Assembly: GCF_026262505.1 (NCBI RefSeq)
Contig: NC_067206.1
Location: 13,574,205 to 13,638,204 of the forward strand
DNA length: 64,000 bases
Direction: 5' to 3'
DNA from: Trichomonas vaginalis G3
Taxonomy: Eukaryota > Parabasalia > Trichomonadida > Trichomonadidae
Part shown: positions 7,712 through 19,341 of the stretch, in pieces
How positions within the stretch are numbered: the stretch's first letter is position 1
Layout: each line of letters begins with the position of its first letter
The notes under the pieces: generated by a model
The model's input: the letters and a program-made list of their open reading frames with translations, nothing else
Database searches by the model: none
What the model was told of the DNA's origin: nothing
Translations under genes and position numbers: made by a program

Positions 7712-10119
7712 TTAAGCAAATCATTGTAAAGAAAACAAACGTTCCATATGAATTGAGATTTATTGACATCAGAAATTATATAGCGGGTGGGACATTAGAC
7801 CAATTCACTCAAGATTTCGGAAACAATAAATCACGTGTTAAATCCTTTTTCCCTTATCAATTCATCACGTGGGAAAATTACGAAGAAGAATTATATAAAG
7901 AGGAACCATTCACGAAAGATTCATTTTATTCAGCATTAACCCAAGAAACTATATCAGATAGTGATTATCAAATATATCTCAATGATGCTAAAAACTTTAA
8001 GAATAGATTAGAATATTTTATTCATTATTGCAATAAAGATGTTGAAATTATGATTGACCCAATCGATAAAATTATTGAAGAAACATTTGTTTATAAAATT
8101 GACACGCTTCATAATCTTTCTTTATCATCGAATGCTTCAATGATTCGTTACGCGTTAGCATATAAGAACTTCAATCCTAACGAAACATATCCAGAAGAAG
8201 AGATAGAATCAAGTTTTGAATTAACGAAAAAGTATTGGAAATATAAAATTGAATCATATAAGAAACAAGATGAAAAAGCAGAAAGGGATACTAAAAATAA
8301 TGTTTCAATGGATGATTTTCAATACTATCACGATTTAATCCTTTCATCTAAATGCAAAATGTGTGGTAAAGCGTTTACATATGCAAATAAACCAACATTA
8401 GATAGAATCGATAATAAAAAATCACATACCAAAGAAAATTGTCAGTTAATGTGTTGTTATTGTAATGTCGTAAAATCAAACAAAGATGAAGATGTTCAAC
8501 GTTTAAGAATTAATTTAAGAAATTACGCATTGAAAAATAATTTACCAATGACTTTAGATTCAGTTGAAGCTTATCACATTCTCCGTAATGGAATTACTGG
8601 TGGTTTATCAAATGTTCAACATAGAGTAAATCTTAAAGGAATCACGCACATTAATAAACTTGCATATAATCCAGAAACTAAAACTGTATCAAATGAGGAC
8701 ACTTCCAACATTATGACTCATTTCGTTGGAGTTGACTTTAATTCATTATATCCTTCATCATTTTCATCTAATCCCCATGATTTCATTCAATATACTGACC
8801 ATAAAATGTATATGCGGGAAGATTGAATGGTGTTATCATTTTGATACAGCAACAAAAGAAAGCAAAAGCACTGGAATAATTAAGAAGAAAAATACTTTAT
8901 TCGTGGCTGAAGTAAAGGGTCACATTGATGAAAAATACATTAATGATTACATAAACTTTTTACCGATAATAAGAAACTTAGATATTATCACAGATGAAAA
9001 AACAATTGGCAGTTTTATGTAATAATTACATGAAATCAAACAATCTACCAGTTGACCAGAAACAGAGAAAATTAACTCAGTTAGCATCAACACACAACCA
9101 ATATCAACCATTTTCTTCTTATTATCTTTGGTATCTAATAGACAGATTTCATTTTATCATTGATGATATTCAATCAATTTTAACATTTACTAAAAACACT
9201 TGTTTTAATGAATTTGCGAACAAATTTATGAACGAAAGACAAAAGGCTGAATTAGAAGGAAATAAAGGAAAAAAGTTTATTTTGCAAGATTTCACTTAAT
9301 GGATCATATGGTTACGATGCAATGAATACACAAAATTACGCAAAGACTAAAATAATGAATGCACAGAAGGCACGCGTTGCATGTATGTCAAATAAGTTTT
9401 AAAAACATAAGAGAAATAGGTGAGGATTACATATCAAGTGATGCTCAAAGATAGATTTTATAGATGTGATACATGTTTACAAGAGGCATTTTTTACTTTA
9501 GATAATGCTAAATACTGGTATTTAGTTTTCATTTATGATTTTAATGTATAAATGCATGAATGTTAATCGTTTTCATTTCATTGAAGGTGATACTGATTCA
9601 TCATATTGGGCAATCGCTGGCGACCCCAAATCTTCCTAACACTCAAGCATTTCAAGCAATTGTAACCGATAAACAATTTTATGATAAAACATTTTTCAAA
9701 ATTCGCACCTTTTGATTTCTTCTGTTTTGATGAGAAATTTAAACCTAAATTAAAGAATAAAGCTGAAGAAAAAGCACATGAGAAAAAATTATTGGGTTTA
9801 GCAATTGAGAAAACAAGGTGATAACATGGTTGCTTTATGCCCTAAGTGTTATACATCATTCAACGGAATGATTGGTGAAGACTCCTTCAAAAAGATAGCA
9901 CAAAAAATGAAAGGTGTAAGTTTACGACAAAATAAACAATTAACACCTAAAAATTATTTAGATATAATAAATGATAAAGTCATTTTCGATGGTCAAAATA
10001 TTAATTTACAACTTAAAAATGGGTCAATGACTCGCTTAACAATCGGTAAGACTGCATTAACAGGGGCACACACTAAAGCTGTATGTTGTGAAAATGGATG
10101 TTGTATGCCATTTATTTAA
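7712..10119 (+). pseudogene. Family B DNA polymerase B with HNH-like insert (broken)
   Basis: A remnant of a protein-primed-type family B polymerase. Visible parts are a 3'-5' exonuclease motif (YCNKDVEI), palm motif A (GVDFNSLYPSSF), motif B around NGSYG and motif C around GDTDS. A C-terminal KGVSLRQNK block also remains. Between exonuclease and palm sits a zinc-finger/HNH-like module: CKMCG, LDRIDNKKSHTKENC and CCYCN at about 8350-8490. The start is not clear because the gene abuts the B end. It is broken, with about eight breaks. Confidence 0.8.
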
Positions 10120-10184
10120 TGAAATGCCACAGAAGAGACAAAGAGGTGGGCACCCATAAAAACATTGATTTTATTTTTATATAA

Positions 10185-10737
10185 ATGAATAGCGCAGATT
10201 TAAAAATTTAATTGATGATTTAGTATTTAATCAAAATTTTCTTAGTTATTATGATTTAAAAGCATATCTCCAAAAACATGATGAAAATATAACGGGTGAT
10301 GATATGGATGAATACTATCGGTATTATAAAAACGAAATTTTGAAATATCATGATAAAATAATTAAACGTTTAAGAGAGAACATTAAAGAAGGAAAATATT
10401 CAAAGGGAAAAAGTAAATCACAACTTAAACAGTTGAAAGATTTCAAAAATAAAGTATTAACTGAAAAAGATATTGATGAATTATATAAATTATATAATCC
10501 TGAGCCGCAAAAGCCAAAAGAGAAAAGTTTGGACGTTCAGCAGCTCATAAATGAAGCACAAGCTTTAATTTATGATTCATTAGTTAAAACATATTCAACC
10601 CGACTTTTAATGAAGATCAACTTTTGGAATTCATCCTTCAACATAAACTCGAAGCGGGAAAGTATATCAAACCTTTATATACAGCATATTTAAAACAAAT
10701 GAATAGAATACATCCAGAATTAATGAAGGGGGAATGA
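10185..10737 (+). pseudogene. Lys-rich helical protein upstream of the B integrase
   Basis: Highly charged, probably helical (long Lys/Glu runs such as KRLRENIKEGKYSKGKSK). No motif is recognised. Its end overlaps the integrase start in an ATGA arrangement, which suggests the two are co-expressed. It could be an integrase partner or a separately encoded N-terminal region. It shows one or two breaks. Confidence 0.5.
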
Positions 10738-11698
10738 AATCCAAAATCAAAGCAGATAAAATTAAACCACTTGCAACACCAAAACTCCAACGACAGTACC
10801 TCCAACGACAGTACCTCTCCCTCCTTCAGTTAATCCTTCATCATTCACTTTATTATATCCATTTCAAACATTAAAGAAACAAAAAGATTTTAAAAAGGGT
10901 TTCAAGATATTAAATAAACCAATTGACCCGAAAATTCAACCATTAAAAGAAAAATTTAGTCGTCCATCATTTGCACCTTCACCTTATTCATACGAAATCG
11001 ATCATCTGGAATATTCAAAAGGAAATATTACTTATTTATTTGCCATTAACATTAACACTAGATATTTATATTGCATTCCGGTGAAAGGGAAAACAGAACA
11101 GGAAACAAGAAGAGCTATACAATACTTACTAGATCATGAAAGAGTAGATATAAGGGGTGATGGTGATAAAGGATTTCAGGCAGCCATGATTCATTATTTC
11201 CCACAAATTAATTTTTACTTTTCATCCTCTCCATATACGTTTCATAATAAAATAGTTGATGCGGTAATGAGAACTCTTAGAGATGCGTTAGGGGTTAACG
11301 GTCAGATATACTGGGATGGAAATCATGACTCCATCATACAGCAGTTAGTATATTATTACAATAATACATGGCATAGAACTATTAACATGAAACCAGTGGA
11401 AATGAAAAATGATATTTCAAAAGAATGGGAATATATTAGAAAGCAAATGGAAAGGTTGAATGATGTTAAACGTGAACAAATTAATTCGGGGCTCATGAAT
11501 TTTAAACAAGGGGATAAAGTTTTGATTCATCTCGATTATGGAAAAACTGATAAATCAATGACAAAAAGAAGACGAAGATTTGACACAATAGCTGAATTTG
11601 TTAGATATATTAACGGCAATGCATTAGTTGAAGTTGACAATAAATTAATAGAAATTCCGATTTATTTTATTACTCCATTATATTTAAATAATATTTAA
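10734..11698 (+). pseudogene. rve-type integrase of family B (broken)
   Basis: The integrase core has YEIDHLEY (first Asp), DIRGDGDKGF (second Asp) and KIVDAVMRTLRD (third acidic position, Asp). WHRTINMKPVE then follows, typical of the C-terminal end of the core in Polinton/Ty3-like integrases. A basic QGDKVLIHL...MTKRRRRF tail resembles an SH3/chromo-like module. It is distinct in sequence from the family A integrase. It has about two breaks near the N-terminal side. Confidence 0.8.
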
Positions 11699-11717
11699 TT
11701 TTTTTATTTCGTAAGAA

Positions 11718-11979
11718 ATGAGTGACAACAAAACAGTCAAGAGTCCAGACGATGAATATAAAAGAAACTAAACAGAATTAAATCAAAAATATGCTATTAC
11801 AAAAAGAAGCCGCAATGTGTGGGGTTGAAAACGATAAAGAAATAATCGAAAAATTAGAAACTTACCGTTCAATCCTTAAACTGAGTGAAGCAAAAATAAA
11901 AGAATTTAATAGAATAAATAAATTGATTGGAAGAGATGAATTTAATAAAGATGAATTTTTAAACTCTATCCAAATTTAA
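11718..11979 (+). pseudogene. Small helical B protein (broken)
   Basis: Begins MSDNKTVKSPDDEY and ends in a Lys/Glu-rich helical segment (IKEFNRINKLIGRDEFNK). There is about one break. The function is unknown. It sits 20 bases after the integrase, and its stop overlaps that of the convergent 54-aa gene. Confidence 0.45.
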
Positions 11980-12140
11980 TTTTTATTCCTCTTCGACAAC
12001 ATCTCTCTTTCCATCATTACTGCATAACCACATTTTCTCAGTTTTAGTGGTTTGTTATTTTTAACATGTTCTCGCATCATTTTTATCATTTCCTCCCTTG
12101 TTATGATTCGTGGTAAATTTTGAGCTTGTGGGGTATCCAT
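11976..12140 (-). CDS. Small basic B protein, 54 aa
   Basis: MDTPQAQNLPRIITREEMIK start, with a Lys/Arg-rich end. The frame is open with a sensible AT-rich spacer (ATAAATGG) at the start. It overlaps the convergent gene's stop by four bases. No second copy is available to test it, since B2 lacks this region. Function unknown. Confidence 0.45.
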   Translation of the reverse strand: MDTPQAQNLPRIITREEMIKMMREHVKNNKPLKLRKCGYAVMMEREMLSKRNKN

Positions 12141-12172
12141 TTATATAAAAATAAAAATTTAAATTATGCCGT

Positions 12173-13042
12173 TCAATGAACTCTATACCATGCGAATACA
12201 GTCATAAATGGTGGCATGTATTCTTTACTTTGTCCCGTTGTTTGTGTATATCCTGAAACGAAATGTGTATGGTTTCCTTCTCCCTGAGTGTCACTCCAGT
12301 AACAATTTATAGCAAACTTAACGTCGTCTTTAACATCATATCCTTTACCTTTTGTCATTCCTGACCAATCCCAATATCTATGCTTATGCCAACCTGCTTG
12401 GGATGTACTTAAATCTATGTAGTGACTGTGTGCAGGTAAATTTTCACCTGAAATCGTTTTACTTCCTCCTGTTTCCTTTGAAGAGTTTGCACAATACAAA
12501 AACCTGTCAACTATTTGTTCCCATGCACCAACACCAAACATTACTTGAGGACCTCTTGCATCCATAGATGTATAAATAGAACCTACTGGGTTCATTAAAT
12601 CAAACATATGAGATATTATAGGATTGTCTCTTTTGAACTTAAAATATAGTGCAACTATTTCAGGTTTCTTCTGGTTTGTGTCAGAATATTTTTTATAATA
12701 TAATCTTATGTTTTCAGGGTAGGTAAAATCTTGACTATAATATTTATTTCTGTCATCTGTATAATAATATACTATTCTCGTTTTTTCTATTGCATTATAT
12801 CTTTTATATCTATAATAATCTAAATATAATGTTAGCTTTTGTTCATCTACATGTGGTGTTCTGTCGTCATCTCCATAGTCATAATAATATGGTGCTGGAG
12901 CTGGGTCAGACAATGTCATATCTGCCATTTCATAAACTCTTAAATATTTCTTTTGTTCGTCTCCATATAAGTTTAAGTAGCAGTTGTTGTCTAATGGAAC
13001 TTTAACTTGTGTACCATCGTTCTTTTTATAGCTTACATACAT
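12173..13042 (-). CDS. Phage-type fibre tip protein of family B, 289 aa
   Basis: The C-terminal 140 residues are a bacteriophage baseplate/tail-collar type tip: PVGSIYTSMDARGPQ, FGVGAWEQIVDRFLYC, PAHSHY, NHTHFVSGY and MPPFMTVFAWYR. The pattern GSIY...FG.W...DRFL...GG...H.H...MPPY is well known in phage receptor-binding proteins. The first 150 residues are a Tyr/Asp-rich region with no match I recognise. The tip is nearly the same as that in the family A1 fibre, and its base usage is less AT-biased than the rest of B, so it was probably acquired. The likely role is binding the host surface. Confidence 0.82.
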   Translation of the reverse strand: MYVSYKKNDGTQVKVPLDNNCYLNLYGDEQKKYLRVYEMADMTLSDPAPAPYYYDYGDDDRTPHVDEQKLTLYLDYYRYKRYNAIEKTRIVYYYTDDRNKYYSQDFTYPENIRLYYKKYSDTNQKKPEIVALYFKFKRDNPIISHMFDLMNPVGSIYTSMDARGPQVMFGVGAWEQIVDRFLYCANSSKETGGSKTISGENLPAHSHYIDLSTSQAGWHKHRYWDWSGMTKGKGYDVKDDVKFAINCYWSDTQGEGNHTHFVSGYTQTTGQSKEYMPPFMTVFAWYRVH

Positions 13043-13086
13043 TTCATTGTTATTTTTCGGAATGAGTTTATATCGTATACCATTTT

Positions 13087-13902
13087 TTAAGGAGTGTACA
13101 AACTGCCATCTAAAATATTTATTTTCTTCATTGACAAAAAGTCACCAACAATAGTTTCAATATTTTTTGTTGTTCCTATCAAACTTTGGTATATTTCGTT
13201 AACATATGTTTTATCCGCCTTCTTCTCTAACTCATCGTTAACATAAGTTTTATCTGCTTTAAGGTCTAAACATCCTGAAACCCATCCTGTATCAGCTTTA
13301 ACTTTAAAAGTCTCAAATGTCCATTCCTTATCCGCCTTCTTCTCTAACTCATCGTTAACATAAGTTTTATCTGCTTTAAGGTCTAAACATCCTGAAACCC
13401 ATCCTGTATCAGCTTTAACTTTAAAAGTCTCAAATGTCCATTCATGATACCATTCAACCTTTTCTTTAATTTCATTATCTTTTTCATCAACATAAACCAA
13501 ATTTGCCTTCTTATTTAACTCACTATCCACATATTCCTTATCCACCTTCTTCATTATGTCATTTAGGAAACCTTCTATGAATTCCTCATTTAAATTAAAT
13601 CTTCCAATCTTCAAAACTTTAGGAAATGCATTTAATGCGTAATATCTTTGTTCTTCTGGTGGAATTGATGTTATATCATCCGTTATTCCTTTAATTTTTG
13701 AATTCATAAATAAAATTTCTTTTATATTTGATATCACCGCACCACCTTTGCAAACGAATTCGAAATGGTCATTTTTCAATACTATCTCCAAATCTCCATA
13801 TTTCAACCTTTGTGTTTGTTCTGCCGTCTTTGAATTATATGCATATGTGGCGTATGTAATGGTTTGTGCCTTAAGTTGTTGTGGTTGCTGTTGTTTAATC
13901 AT
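13087..13902 (-). CDS. Phage-type fibre shaft protein of family B, 271 aa
   Basis: Reads into the fibre tip gene and is probably its partner. The N-terminal 100 residues may anchor to the capsid. The shaft is made of units KKADKTYVNDELEKKADK, plus a 40-residue module (EWTFETFKVKADTGWVSG, LDLKADKTYVNDELEKK) repeated twice in tandem at about 13250-13440. The same module occurs once in the A2 fibre shaft. Such KADK repeats are common in phage fibres and form trimeric coiled shafts. The frame is whole. Confidence 0.75.
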   Translation of the reverse strand: MIKQQQPQQLKAQTITYATYAYNSKTAEQTQRLKYGDLEIVLKNDHFEFVCKGGAVISNIKEILFMNSKIKGITDDITSIPPEEQRYYALNAFPKVLKIGRFNLNEEFIEGFLNDIMKKVDKEYVDSELNKKANLVYVDEKDNEIKEKVEWYHEWTFETFKVKADTGWVSGCLDLKADKTYVNDELEKKADKEWTFETFKVKADTGWVSGCLDLKADKTYVNDELEKKADKTYVNEIYQSLIGTTKNIETIVGDFLSMKKINILDGSLYTP

Positions 13903-13977
13903 TTATTACGATTTAAAAATAAATATTTAATCCGTTATCTCATCAGCTATTTTTTCATTTGAAATTGCCATAATATT

Positions 13978-14634
13978 TCATTCATGAAATTCTAAATCAC
14001 AATCAAATAGGTCAGTTATTCTAAATTTAATATTTGATAAATCTTTTGAATGAAGAATAAATGAATTCCCGGATAATTGAAACGGATAAGATAAAGAAAA
14101 TGTGTTTAAGTTGATGGATAAAATGTTTTGTATTGATGGGTAAGAGTTAGGGTCAATGTTTGGTGTGAAAATCTCATTGGGGTATTAACTTTATCACATT
14201 TGATTAAAATGAAATTGGAACCAGTGTCAGAATACAAAACATCCCCAACATCTTTTTCAAAATTTAATATCCCCAACAATGAACGAAGACGAGGAGTACA
14301 AAATTTAATTTTCAGCGGAAATTTAATAAGATTATTTATTTCATCAAGTTCAAAAAGTTTATCAGGTTTTGATTTAAAATTTTCTTCATACCATACGATA
14401 AATGATTCATTTAAATAACTTAAAATCATGTTAATATCCCATTTCACTATCACATTATTTATATACATATCATACGTTTTTTCATGGTCATCTTTAATAA
14501 ATGATATATAATCCGAAGGGTCTAAAAGAATGGGATTAAATTTACCACTCACAGAAACGAGAGAAACATTATAAATTCCTAACTGTTAAATTTAATTCAC
14601 AGTTATTATTCGAAATAATATTGATAATTGACAT
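13978..14634 (-). pseudogene. Family B protein, penton-like candidate (broken)
   Basis: About 215 residues long. It has an alternating hydrophobic pattern through most of its length and a C-terminal end of the sort seen in small single-jelly-roll penton proteins (FRITDLFDCDLEFHE). This would make it the minor capsid protein of family B, by position (between fibre and ATPase/capsid genes) and pattern only. It has two or three breaks. Confidence 0.45.
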
Positions 14635-14653
14635 TTTTATTGCGATTAAAAAT

Positions 14654-15134
14654 ATGGTAAAGCGTTATTTTCCAGTGATAAATAAAACTAGAATAAGATT
14701 ACCTCAAGAATTCATAAATTCAACGAATAAGAATTCATTCATGTTATAAATTTTAGTGTTTTCAGAAAATATGAGTCGATGTCATATTCATCAACAGGTT
14801 ATATTTCACTTCATTCAAATTTAGGTTCAATCAAACCCATATAATGACCATTTCATAAGATTTTCAGATGGTATTAAAAAATGTAATTGATAGATTAAAA
14901 TATGAACAGATTGACAATATCGAATTTTTGGAATTTTGGTTTAAATATCCTGATGGAAAAAAGATTGAAGTTAAAGATAAAGCTGATACTATAACAAAAA
15001 CAATTACAATGACCGATCCAGATAGTGGGGAACAAAAAGAAATAAAACAAACGATAGAAACTGGTGAAAGGTCAATTATTATTGATTATGATTCAAAGGA
15101 TTATTATTCGATAATGTTAATGCTTGAATATTAA
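14654..15134 (+). pseudogene. Family B protein of unknown function (broken)
   Basis: Start MVKRYFPVINKTRIRLP, diverging from the penton-like gene with a 19-bp AT spacer. The C-terminal part has a strand-rich segment (EFWFKYPDGKKIEVKDK, TITMTDPDSGEQKEIK) that could be a second small jelly roll or a spike. It has about three breaks. No B2 copy exists to compare. Confidence 0.45.
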
Positions 15135-15135
15135 A

Positions 15136-15476
15136 TAGCCTTAACAAAGAATTTTTCAAGTGATATTTTATATTCATCAACTATTTTATTATAAATATCA
15201 TTATATGTTAAATGTAGTTCAGTTGTTGTTCCGTTCTTTGATATCTTAATTGTGCTAATATCCTTTATAGGATTTATTTTTGCAACTGTTCCGCAGCATG
15301 AAACCTCATCATCTATGAAATAATTGAATCTTCACGTCTGAATCTTGAACATCACAAAGAATGGATAATGTGAATTAATGATTCATAAGGTAAAATAATT
15401 AAACCGGATTGGTCAATTAAATTTATTATTGAATCATAATTATCAATTATGATATCGCGATATTTTCATTAATTCT
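15136..15476 (-). pseudogene. Possible degraded small gene
   Basis: An interval between two B genes with short leftward open stretches but no continuous frame. Its base composition matches neighbouring B genes. I cannot name a product. Confidence 0.25.
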
Positions 15477-15486
15477 GAATTAATGT

Positions 15487-15777
15487 CTATTTATATGGGT
15501 TATCAAGTGGTGGGGTTGTTGGATAAGTGGGAATTTCAACAGGTTCTTTACCAGGTTCAGATAAAATGATTGGGTCTCCATCTTCTTTATTTTGCTCCTC
15601 TTCTTTCGGTAAGTCACGAGTTAATAAATTTGGTTGAGTTGCTGCCCTTGTTAATTCAGGACTAACATTAACTTTAACATTTTGAATAATTCGTGATTTA
15701 TCATCATTTACATTATAACCAACCGTAATCTCTGCTTTTGCGTTTGTGTTCTTTTGACTTGTGAAACGTCTTCTCAT
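15487..15777 (-). CDS. Family B protein, 96 aa
   Basis: The N-terminus is basic (MRRRFTSQKN). The middle is strand-like (ITVGYNVNDDKSRIIQNVKV), and the second half is acidic and Pro-rich (EEEQNKEDGDP, PTYPTTPPLDNPYK). The frame is open with a clear ATG after an A-rich spacer. Function unknown. A virion-associated role is a guess from the position before the ATPase/capsid block. Confidence 0.5.
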   Translation of the reverse strand: MRRRFTSQKNTNAKAEITVGYNVNDDKSRIIQNVKVNVSPELTRAATQPNLLTRDLPKEEEQNKEDGDPIILSEPGKEPVEIPTYPTTPPLDNPYK

Positions 15778-15893
15778 TTATAATTGAATAAAAAAAAAGA
15801 AAAATATATTTAAAGTTTTATTTAGTTGTTACGGTAATATCCCAAGGTTCATCCTTGATTGCTTATACTTTCTTTGTAACTGCACCAATTATG

Positions 15894-16756
15894 TTATTGA
15901 TATGATTTGAGTTTCTCCAGTCTTATTTTATCATTTACAATATCTTTAATCATTTCATTACATGCATTCTTAAAATCATCCGATTTTTCTAATTTACGTC
16001 TATCACTTTCTTTAATTAAATCAAAGTTATATCCTTGTTGAGAATAAAGTGGTTTCTTTATCAATTCCTTGAACGCTTCTGAAAGTGAAGATGAAGAAAT
16101 TCTTGCCACTTGAATTGGTTTAAATTTCTGCTTTCATTGCTTCTTTCTGTTCATTGAACACTGGATCGAATAAAGCAACTTTAAAGAATTTCTTAGCTGG
16201 AATTTCAGGTCTCAAATTTGCATATTGACCATCAAACTGATTAACATATTGAGGTAATCCGTTTGGTCCTTCTTCTTCAATAGCATTTAATTCTTCATTG
16301 AAATAAGAATATGGATTATGACGGTATGAAAAATTGGATCTTTACCTGTCTTCGAATGTTGTTTAACAGCTTTTCCATTTTCATCAAATTGCATAGGATA
16401 ACGTTCATTATATGCTTTACGTTTAGGATAATCAGTTATAGTTAATTTATAACCATTTATGACTTTAATATTACCTTGACCATCAGTAACAAAACTTCAT
16501 TTATACCATCAGGTTTTCCATTTGGCCGCAATGTCTGCTTCGTGCTTCCCAATTTGGGACCTTGACGTTTGGCATATGCTTGAGCTTCTGGTAATGTTAA
16601 AACGTTTCTCATTTGTTTAACATCCTTTTGAAGACCGGCAACAATGTGGACTAATTCTTTCATTCCGTCTGGAACTTTCATAGTTCTATTATATGCACCC
16701 TTTTTGTTTGTTCCTTGTTTTAATGGAACCTGTAGAAGATTTGCAATTTCTGTCAT
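15894..16756 (-). pseudogene. Family B unknown protein near the ATPase (broken)
   Basis: Corresponds to the gene at 45614-46418 in B2. The start is [20 protein letters not shown]; a Lys/Gly-rich head is followed by a region with [15 protein letters not shown] and a helical C-terminal part. No catalytic motif of a capsid protease is visible. It lies 39 bases downstream of the leftward ATPase gene and is possibly a virion structural or scaffold protein. It has about five breaks. Confidence 0.6.
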
Positions 16757-16795
16757 GTTTAATTATAAATAAAAATAAAAATTAATTATAAAAAG

Positions 16796-17611
16796 TTATT
16801 CGAATTTAATGGAACCTTTATTTAAATCAACTATTATTTTTCCATGTTCTCCTAATTGTTGATATTGTGTGTAAAGTTCATTAATGCTCATTGGTAAATT
16901 CACTTGATAAAGCATAACGTTCAACTGTTGACGACTAAACCCACTGAAAATGAAAAGGGTGGACAGGTTTGATTTAATGTTTGTGCTTAATGCTTTAAAG
17001 TATTGAACAGCCATGAAGAATGAACACTGAATATGTCGACATTGAGTTAATAATTGATTAAAATATGATTTCTCATTAGTTATTAGTTTTGATTTCACGG
17101 CATCATCTAGAAAAATTAGTGAATGCAAAAATTCTTTATCAAAATTTGAAATAGAAAGTGTTTCAAATAATTCATCCCTTTGTTTATCAATAATTTTATC
17201 CTCTAATCCTTGCTTCTTGATTGTATTATATAACTCTTTATACATTAAAAAGTTTTTCAAATAATCTTCCGCTTCTTCTTGTGATAAATAAATAATTGGA
17301 ATTTTGATTAAATGCTTTAAAGATTCAAATGTATCATCTGAAGGTGAACCTGAACGGTTGATATAAATTAACACATGTGAATAGGGTGAAGTGTTAGCAA
17401 TAATGATAATTTGTTTTAATATCGTTAATGTTTTACCTTTATTTTGTTTACCAATTGCTGCAGTGATTGAATTTAAGTAACATTCAGAATATGGAATTTT
17501 CATTAATTTTTCCTTAGATAGAGCATTTCTATTATCACTCAATGCTTCATTAATCATATCATCTATGTATGTATTATATACTCCTGTTAATTCTTCAGAA
17601 TTGAAATCCAT
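16796..17611 (-). CDS. A32-like DNA packaging ATPase, family B
   Basis: A 271-aa ATPase of the FtsK-HerA/A32 group that would pump DNA into capsids. Walker A is AAIGKQNKGKTLT (residues about 51-63). Walker B is SLIFLDDAV (164-172). A following sensor-like stretch is CSFFMAVQYFKAL (196-208). The frame is whole, and the B2 copy is identical except for one residue. It lies between the capsid gene and the unknown 15894-16756 gene on the same strand, so packaging and capsid genes are neighbours. Confidence 0.88.
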   Translation of the reverse strand: MDFNSEELTGVYNTYIDDMINEALSDNRNALSKEKLMKIPYSECYLNSITAAIGKQNKGKTLTILKQIIIIANTSPYSHVLIYINRSGSPSDDTFESLKHLIKIPIIYLSQEEAEDYLKNFLMYKELYNTIKKQGLEDKIIDKQRDELFETLSISNFDKEFLHSLIFLDDAVKSKLITNEKSYFNQLLTQCRHIQCSFFMAVQYFKALSTNIKSNLSTLFIFSGFSRQQLNVMLYQVNLPMSINELYTQYQQLGEHGKIIVDLNKGSIKFE

Positions 17612-17635
17612 TTAATCAAAAATAAATTTATAATT

Positions 17636-19271
17636 TTAAACATTTCTATTCATCAATATTTCATCATATGAACTTCTATACTGTGGTGGTGTACCTGTTG
17701 AATGATATTTCAAACCTTCATCCGGTGTCCATGTCCAATATGTAGTCCTAGTAAACCAAACCTGAGGAGGATTTGTCACCTTTGAACAGTAAGTGTCATT
17801 TTCACCCTGAATGATTGGATAAGCTTTCACTTGTACTGTAACTTGTGAGTTGAAAGTTTCTAATCCATCAAAGAATATACCCGCTCCATCACGTTGAACT
17901 GGAATAGTGCATAAGAATGAAGTTTGGTCTTTCCATGTTCTAGCTAATGGCGTGCCATTATCATCATTCAGTGGTCTAGTTAATGAGTCCTCGTATTCTT
18001 CCGTGCATTCATTCACTCCATCTAAATCAGAAGCTTGAAGCATACGTGTAAAGAATATGTCACCCACTGTGGTCATCGCTTGATCGGGGAAGTTTCTGGA
18101 ATCTATAGTGACCTGAAGACCTCGAAGCATTGGATTTTCTAAAACTGTTCTTTGCATTGCATTCTTCGGAAATGTTAACACAATATCTGTAACATTATGA
18201 AGAGCGTATGAGAAATCAGAGCTGATACCTTCAGGAGTGATGCAACCTCCATTTAGTGAGCGAACGTCAATATGTTGAGCTGGTATCATGAATGGATCTT
18301 CCTTACTGAATAAACGTGGTATTGCTTTAACTGATTCTTCAATTAAACCATATCCTGGTGTAATACATTTATCCTCTAAAACTTCCATCTTTGTGCATGA
18401 AATAATAACGTCTTCAACTGTTGCGTCAGCAGATGTAGCGGCTAAGCTTGTAATTAATTTGCAGGAAGTCCGATTTGTTGGAATTTGCGATCGTATTTAT
18501 AAACATGATTCATAATCTTTTCATAATTTTCATCAGTTATCTTTTCATAAACGTAATTTTGTAAATCAGCAACTCTTAACGGGTCAACCTGGCAAAATAC
18601 CAAAGTATCCCTGAAAACATAATATTTAAGAATGATATCACCAAATGATTTAGGATAATCGTCGAACGCCTGAAATGCTAACAAATCTTTACGGAATAAT
18701 CATATCAAAAGTGATATCAACTTCTTCATTTGCTCTCTTGAAAACTTCTGAAGGGTCAATATATTTACCACATACTGAGTTATCATATTTTTGGACATTG
18801 TTATATAATGAATGAACAAACTTTTTAACTTTCCTTTCGATTTTGGTTTATATGTTGCAAATGCGAAAGATTCACGGGCACAATCCATCTGAAGATACCG
18901 GCATCACCTCTTTCGGTTTCTACTTCTAATTGCTTAAAGTTTTGATTTGATGATTTATAACCAACGAATAAACGCATGCATTTAAAAGCGGCATCACATG
19001 TGAAAGCTTTATTTGAAACTAAAGTTGCTTTAACTTTACGTTTAATATATGTGTCACCTAATTGGTTCACATCATGAGCCGGATTTGTAATTCTTAAATG
19101 AGTTTGTTTATCATCAAAATATGGAGCATCAGAGTCATAGCATGAACTTTCAAGTTCTCTATAATATCTTCTACCGTCATTCTTTGCGAATATTTCATTT
19201 ATCTTTTCGAATGAATGAAATACATTTCCATTAATCGGTTTAGTGTTTGGCACCAAATAGTTAGTCGTCAT
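17636..19271 (-). pseudogene. Major capsid protein, family B (broken copy)
   Basis: Matches the whole 546-aa gene at 47299-48939. The length, position beside the packaging ATPase and strand-rich sequence fit a double-jelly-roll capsid protein. It has about three breaks and otherwise almost no differences from B2. Confidence 0.75.
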
Positions 19272-19341
19272 TTATGATGAAATAAAAAAATCAAAATTAA
19301 AAGATGAAAATGAATTTTTAATTTTAATGAAATAATCAACT

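Noticed and set aside
12173-13902. A bacterial prophage or bacterial contamination, suggested by fibre genes
   Set aside because: All neighbours are eukaryotic Polinton-type genes, there are no Shine-Dalgarno sites, and the fibre genes sit inside the same compact element.
13927-13971. 14-codon leftward frame MAISNEKIADEITD
   Set aside because: Too short and with no second copy to support it, though its start and spacer look reasonable.
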